Source of the DNA: Brachionus rotundiformis
Taxonomy: Eukaryota; Rotifera; Eurotatoria; Ploima; Brachionidae
DNA: 64,000 nt
Reading direction: 5' to 3'
Assembly (NCBI GenBank): GCA_016802295.1
Contig: JAESIW010000208.1
Coordinates: 479,433 to 543,432 of the forward strand
Below the pieces are notes generated by a model. The model was not told where the DNA came from. It made no database searches and saw only the letters and a list, made by a program, of their open reading frames with translations. Made by a program: the position numbers and the translations under genes. Every line of letters starts with the position of its first letter. The stretch's first letter is position 1. Of this stretch, positions 57,909 through 64,000 are shown one piece after another.

Positions 57909-58988
57909 CTAAACAACATCAATGCTTCCAGCAACAACATTTTTCTCAATACCACATTCATCTTTACCTCTAAGTATCTTGAACAAACCATCCAGTCCCT
58001 AAAACAATAAATTAAATAAATAAAATGAACATTTATTTTCGAAAATTCCAAATACCCAATCATAGTTCCAACTGTTAGCAATTAGCCAGTACTTGGTGCC
58101 ATCTTCAACCCCCCATCCGATCACCTTAACTGCATGACCACCTAATTGATTTCCAGTCTTGTGCTGGTAAACCCCCGACTTATAGCTCAAAAAGTCCTCA
58201 TAGACTGTAAAAGCTGTCTGGGCTGGACCATTTTTCATCAATTCTAGTTGAATTTGTTCTTCTGATTTAACGGTGTAAACAGATTGACCACGTGACTTGT
58301 CGTTGTCATAGGTTACATTATAATCTGAGTTGGTACAATGGCTTTCACACTTTGGAGTCTTGGACTCGCCTTGACACGGTGGACGCTCACCGTGACCATG
58401 ATGCTCACAGTCTTCAATGCTGTAAGGCTTGCATCCCTCATTGGATTTGTAATTACCACCAGAGCAAATACCTTTATGTTTAAAGTATTGCCAAGCAAAT
58501 GCCGGATAGCCTCCATTGCATCCAAATCCGCAAGTTTTGCAACATGATAGCAAATCTTCGGTACTCAAGTGCCTATTTAGCTTGCCTTGAGTAGCAACAC
58601 AAATTCTGTCTGACATAGCTTCGACTGCTGAAATGGCCCAACAAGAACCACAGTTGCCTTGATCCCTGACTTCTTTTATTGTCGGGCAATCAGGCCATGC
58701 TTGTCTGGAATCGAATTCTTCCGGTATCTCCCGATCAACCAAGTGATTGAGAATTGGCAACTCATCAGTTATTTGATTTACATGATCCAATGGCACTCCC
58801 AGTTGTCGTTTTATCGATACCATTGACCAGTCGTAGAATTTTGTGCGACCAGCTTTCCAAGTTGTGTTAAGCTTGTTGTTGATATGGTAAATCATCATGT
58901 CAGACAATGGCTCAATATAGTACATATCATTGCTGTTTTGTACCAATCCTATGGCAAAACTTAGCAAAACAATTATCAAAAGCTTCAT
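57909..58988 (-). CDS. CTSB: Cathepsin B-like cysteine protease, gene 2
   Basis: A tandem paralogue of the gene at 55371-56434, with the same intron position (exons 58056-58988 and 57909-57998, intron 57 bp) and 340 aa. A signal peptide (LLIIVLLSFAIGLV) and a propeptide with DWSMVSIKRQLGVP precede the mature start near IPEEFDSRQAWPDC. The catalytic Cys is residue 116 in QGNCGSCWAI, with His in GGHAVKVIGWG and Asn in NSWNYDWG. The occluding loop reads CEHHGHGERPPC. The C-terminus (CGIEKNVVAGSIDVV) differs from gene 1. Divergence from gene 1 is large, so the duplication is not recent. The last exon and 3' flank also exist as an inverted copy at 53564-53795. Confidence 0.97.
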
Positions 58989-59028
58989 TTTTTTAAATTT
59001 TGTTTTGTCTAATTGAATGATTTTTGGA

Positions 59029-59035
59029 TTTTATA
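59029..59035 (-). promoter_or_regulatory. TATA box of cathepsin B gene 2
   Basis: TATAAAA on the minus strand, about 41 bp before the ATG, at the same distance as in gene 1. The local sequence is AT-rich, so the shared spacing carries most of the weight. Confidence 0.6.
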
Positions 59036-59999
59036 TTTTTTTATGAAAGCTTAAATTGCGTTTTTGGAAAATCAGTGGAAGGGGTTGAGTAAAGTCGAAT
59101 GTGTCTTTTTTTAGATGGATACATGGCTTGAAATGTATAAATAAAGAATATAAAAATATTTAGCTTTTAAATTTGTCTTTTCTTTTTAAAAATACCAAGC
59201 CTAATAAACAGCTTTATATTTGGATAATAATTTAAGGGATTGAATTATTTTTTATTCAAGTACAGTTTATTTTATTACTTTAATTTAAATTAATAATTAA
59301 TTAAAATAAAATTTTTGAAATCATTAATTTCTATCATTACATATGATTATTATCAAAAATATAATTAACTTATCAATTAATAAATATTTATATTTTTGTG
59401 TGTCGTTCAAAAATAAAATTTTAATTTTTACCATGTATGCTTTGGCAAAGTTTTTTTGAGTTGATTGAGAATAAAATTTTTTTTTTGGTAAAATGAGCAA
59501 AATTTTATATACCAATTCCAATACAAATCGTTTTGAGAGGTGGTAAAGTTTTAGCTAAAATTGTAAACTTACTCAATAAAATAGAAAATTGGGCACCATT
59601 CTAAATCAAAGCTAAAAATGTTCCATTTTCAAAATTTTCACATGAGAGTGAACCTTTGACCAATTTGATGCTGTTCTGAAATTAAATTTATGAAGAGGAT
59701 ATAAATGAAGTTGTTCTGCAGATCATCCGTAAGTGTCTGTTTTAAGATGATATCATCAAATTTGGCAAATTGGATTACCAGTGAACACAAAGATGTATCA
59801 ATTTCAGAATTGAATGATTACGATAAGGCTAATGAAAAAAGTTCAAATAATTTTCAGAAAGTTATCTCTAAAAAGACTATTAAACTCTTAAATTTTCCTA
59901 ATAAGTAATTAATTTTTTATTTGTAAAATCTTTTATAATAATAATAAGCTGCAATATTTGAATAAAAAAAGTGTTAATTGATCTTAAACGACAAGCCCT
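59036..59999. other. 5' flank of cathepsin B gene 2; no gene seen
   Basis: AT-rich. A 67-codon plus-strand frame at 59705-59908 has no recognised domain and is probably chance. Confidence 0.45.
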
Positions 60000-60680
60000 T
60001 GCCTGTTGATTAGCTTTTAAATTGACCAAGGAAAACAACTGACAGTCCGAGAGGTATTAAATGGGGACTAATAACAAGACTTAAGGACTCAATTAGTCAG
60101 GCAGAAAAAGCTGGACAAACCAGACTCGAAATTATTCGGGCTAGAAAGCATGAACACCAAGTTAGATACCCTGATTAACATTGAGCATTTTTGTTAGACT
60201 CCGATCAGTGTGATCAAGACAATTACATCAAGGAAACAAAGTTTAAGCAGCACAAATGTAGGGTTATGAGTCTGATAGAAAAATTTAAAAAACTTTCACA
60301 TTGTATGTTGAAATGAGTGGTCTATGGATCTAAATTTCGAAAAATGCGAGATAGTTATAAATCTGACCAATTTAACTGAAAGGCCAATGAGAGGTGAATT
60401 AATTCAAATGTTTAAAGTAAAAAAAAAACTGATCATGTCAGTTGGCAATTTCCACTCATCTTTTCAAGCAGATGTACAAGAGGCCATCCATTACAAAATT
60501 AGTTAGGAATTGTACTCAACGATACAACTTCTTCACAAACCGTGTATTTAACTACTAGAATATGCTGAGTCAAAAAGCTTTTAAAGCAAAAAAGGCGTCA
60601 ATCCATGTCTACCTTTGCTCTTCTTTGACCAAGTTGTAAATCAAAGCAATCAGAGCTTCATTAGCTTAGCTAAATTCTTC
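60000..60680 (+). mobile_element. LINE debris, two types of reverse-transcriptase end
   Basis: At 60050-60180 the frame RGIKWGLITRLKDS...HEHQVRYPD matches the YADN region of the relic at 45650-45800 (MGIQWELTTKLEDLD...HKHQIGYSN). From 60324, LNFEKCEIVI is followed by NLTERPMRGELIQMFKV and, in another frame, RYNFFTNRVFN. That is the C-terminal end of CR1/Jockey-type elements (RRxRGDLIxxFK and FFxxRVVxxWN). Two unrelated LINE fragments thus lie side by side, or a rearrangement joined them. Confidence 0.7.
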
Positions 60681-63600
60681 AGAATGAATTGCAGAATGAA
60701 TTGTCAAACAAATTAGATAATTTATAAATTTATTAAATCAAAAAACGAAAAATTAAATATGAATTTATTAAATTATTATTTTCAATTTAATTTTTACATT
60801 GGTAATTTATTGAAGAATTTTTATAATGAAAATCAAAGTCAAAAAGCTAAAAGAACTAATGATACTAGTTAACTACCTTATGTACTATTTATTATTATAG
60901 TGGTGTTGTTTTTAATTAATAAAATCAGCAAGATTCATATAGGATAAGCAAAATTTCTTCCATTCGAAAATTTTTCATTCAAAAAAGTGATTGATTTAAA
61001 AAAAGTATTTCACTTTTTTTTCATACATAATCAAGAAACTGGGAATCAAGAAATTTTCCAGAATTAGACCTCTGTTAGAAAACTTACAATTAGAGATGGT
61101 TGAACAACAGTACATGAAACACAAGATATTCTTCTTATAGCAATTAAAGAACAGTTCAGTATGCTGGGATATCATGACTTTCCTTCGCGGTAATTATAAA
61201 AAGTTCGATCAAAAAAATACCTCCTTTTGCTAGCAACTTAATAATGTGGAGATAAAATTCATATTGATGTCATGGACTAAAGCTCGAATGCTTCTTTAAC
61301 AATAATCGATCACTTATTTATCGAAGGAAATCGTGGTCTAGTTGATTCAATTAAGGTTGATTCAAATTAGATATATTCTGTGAGAAATGACAACAGAGAG
61401 CTGAAAAATTGCTGTCATCAATGAAATGGATTCCCTAACAAGAAGAGAAAGGTCAAAAAATGGTTAAGTGAAACGTTATTGTGACATATTAAAACTATAA
61501 TAAATTATTAAATTATATATTTTTTGAAGTTGGTTTTAAGTTTACCAAGACTATTGAATAAGCTAAAGAAAATTGTATTCAATTTTTGAGAGCTAATCAG
61601 ATTGAATTCTTTAATTACCAATTCTAAAGTGAAATTTCGATATTAAACTATTTTTTTAAATAATCTCTAGTTTTTTTTGTATTAAAAATTAAAATTAAAA
61701 TCACATGGCTTTTGCTTTTCTTAATCATCATCTAAGGCCATTCCAAGCACCTTGGAAATTATCTCTAATTATTTCATTAAATAAATGGAATAGGACTGAT
61801 TTTGTCTGTTAAATAAAAATAAGTGAATATGTATTATCTTCTAAGTTTTTTATTGGTAATGGTCAAAGATGACTGGAATTTTATGATTCAAGAACATTAA
61901 AAATGCCAAGATAGCTTGTTTATGTAGCATATTATTTTTCAAAAGACATGTAAACATCTTATTGTATTTTTTATTTTTTATGGTCATTAAGTACAGTCAG
62001 ATGCTGGCAACTAATTAAATTCTTATTTTAATTACGAATTAAACAATATGACAAGCTTATTATTCCAAACTAATTCAAAAATCCTAAATACACTTTTATT
62101 AAAAATTAAATAAACAAAATTGTTCTTGGTGCTTTTAGCAAATTAATTAAATGAGTACCTAGTGCACTTGTAATGATAAATTCAATGACCATGTCTTTTA
62201 ATCACTTAGTCAGCCAAGTGTAAAACTTAATCACAGTAAGTGATCTGTTAAAAGCGATTAGCCACACAATCAGAACTCACCACTTGAGCAAAAAAGTCCA
62301 TTCTTGTGTTTACACAAGCGAATGGCTCTTGAGATAAAATCAATTTTCCAATACCTGTAAATTTATTTTAAGAGTATCATTGAGCTAATCCTAATCGTTA
62401 AGCTTGCTTCACTTGACTTTAGCTCCAAGTCAGACTAGTTGGATCCAACTGTTAGGTCAGGTAAAATATCTCAGGGGATTTTTGAACATCCTGAGAAGCC
62501 AATTTTCAATTGAGTATCAATTACCATCTACAATTATCAATAAACAAAAAATTTGCCAATACAAACAATCAGATTTTAATCTATTATATTATATAGATGA
62601 TATACTTTCTTTCGGACACGCATATGGTTATAATTAGGCTAGAAATATTTGGCCATAATTTTGTTGTTTAATGTAAGATATTTAAAAAGGTGTGAGTTTT
62701 AATCATTAAATTGCCATCTCAGACTTAATTGCTACTTTGCCAATTCATGCTGAGAGATAGTTTTTCTACTTTAAAAAGATAAATAGCACCGTTGTAGCAC
62801 TAATTAGCCAAACTTTCGAGTACTTGACTTTTTCTTTAATCTCCTTAGATTGCATCATGTAATTAATCGGCATCTTTTTTAAACCGATTATCAGAGATAT
62901 CCTCAAAAATCACACTGGCAAGCACTTTTTCTTAGATTGGTCATACCAAACCATCATCTCGAGTCTGAGATAAGCTCTTGGACAACAATGACCTTCTTTT
63001 AACACGAAACCAGAGTCTATTCCCGCTTTTGGAATAAATAAAAGTTACGCTCTATTGTGCAATACATTTATTATCTAATTAGATAAGTAGCTTAAGATCC
63101 TCATTTGAAATTATTATCTTTTAATCAATGGTACTGGCAAAAATAGACAATGGCCATAAGCATTATTTGAATTTTTCCAATGTTACTTCTACCATACCCT
63201 TTACTTGGTGGCAATTTCTGCTTGTCTCAATTTAAGTTTATCCATTTCAGTTTTCTTCCTGCTGTTTTTCTTCTGATTATTTTTGGTGGTCAAACATTTC
63301 TCTTTCCTAATGGTGTCCAGAGTAAAGCAACTCTAAGAATTGTGTCTTTAGGACATTCTTAAACATATCCAAGACATCAAGTTTGATTATTTATTTGTTT
63401 AAAATATAATTTATGGAAGATCTTTGTTTTGATGAGATAGTTACCAATTTTATAATAAGGATTAAAAAAAAATGTAAATTATTAATAGAACCAGTATGAA
63501 TATGGATAAAAATTGGATGAAAATTTTAAAGAATTTTAAAGATTTTTACTTTTTTTTTCATTTGGCGCCAATTCTGGCCAAAAATAATAAAGTGAAAAAG

Positions 63601-64000
63601 AAAAATATAATATAAAATAAAAAATTATTTTCTAATAATTGACATTTAATAAATTTATTGCATTACCAGTAATTTAAATGACCTTTTTAATCATCTTGTT
63701 GGTTAGTTGTATAAAATTTTAATTATTAAAAAATAAATTGAACGTTGTAATAAATTTATTAGTGATATTGGTAGATTGGTGATAAGATAAAATGAAATTG
63801 TGAAGTTGTTTTTGTTTATGTTATGAACCAGATAGTCGCTAATTTCCCAAGCTATTATATTCATTAAGTATCTTATGACTTGAGTTCTTTACTTTAACCA
63901 ATCTTCCAGGTCAACTTGGTCAATATCTGGTAAATTGTCTTTAACTTTGTAAGTTTATATAGAAAAAAATCCAGTTGATTATAATTTATTTTTTATTTTA
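60681..64000. other. AT-rich tail of the window, no gene recognised
   Basis: Short frames (62404-62637 and 63180-63362) have no supporting domain or splice context. Around 61060-61480 the GC content is a little higher and several short frames abut (for example MVEQQYMKHKIFF), which could be a worn transposon, but I cannot name it. Confidence 0.4.

Noticed and set aside
62404..62637. Frame ending YYIDDILSFGHAYG, reminiscent of the YIDD box of LTR reverse transcriptases
   Set aside because: The preceding sequence shows no other reverse-transcriptase block; four residues are too little.
1..64000. CRISPR arrays, operons, ribosome binding sites or prophage
   Set aside because: The window is eukaryotic: introns, metazoan gene families and eukaryotic transposons. 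No regularly spaced repeat array of CRISPR type is present.

Overview
This window is nuclear DNA of a small animal. It is strongly AT-rich (visibly about three quarters A+T). Genes are split by short GT-AG introns, many only 45-60 bp, and the standard genetic code is used. The recognisable genes are metazoan: THOC2, a JIP3/JIP4 scaffold, a DIPK1/FAM69-type protein, two cathepsin B genes, and EGF-domain membrane proteins. A compact AT-rich invertebrate, perhaps a monogonont rotifer of the Brachionus type, is my best guess; it rests on style and gene content only. No bacterial, organellar or viral genes were seen.

Layout. 1-12.6 kb: two near-identical intronless genes (minus strand) for secreted-face membrane proteins (propeller-like N-terminus, Ser/Thr-rich repeat stalk, three EGF modules, one membrane span). 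They are separated by a LINE relic into which a hAT transposon has inserted with clear ends and an 8-bp target duplication. 13.7-16.9 kb: a four-exon coiled-coil gene (plus) with a foldback element in its third intron. 17.6-18.9 kb: a deleted MULE. 19.3-25.7 kb: THOC2 (minus, eight exons, about 1498 aa), a subunit of the mRNA-export THO complex. 26.4-27.6 kb: a Tc1-like relic.

28.3-38.6 kb holds the most unusual part: two paralogous genes facing each other around a DIPK1-like gene. They encode a Crinkler-like architecture, a short N-terminal region, a P-loop NTPase and a C-terminal restriction-endonuclease-like segment. The minus copy is open and keeps the expected D...QxK residues; the plus copy is frameshifted and has lost them. 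38.8-41.2 kb: a captured fragment of the DIPK1 exon, a nearly open MULE transposase with a SWIM zinc finger, and a second deleted MULE.

42-52.3 kb: the JIP3/JIP4 gene (minus, twelve exons, about 1229 aa), with an antisense LINE relic in a 2.5-kb intron. 53.5-59 kb: two cathepsin B genes (minus), plus an inverted extra copy of the last exon and 3' flank of one of them. 59-64 kb: LINE debris and sequence in which I see no gene. The host genes look like unrelated housekeeping, signalling and digestive genes; the shared theme is heavy, layered transposon activity with small gene-fragment duplications.
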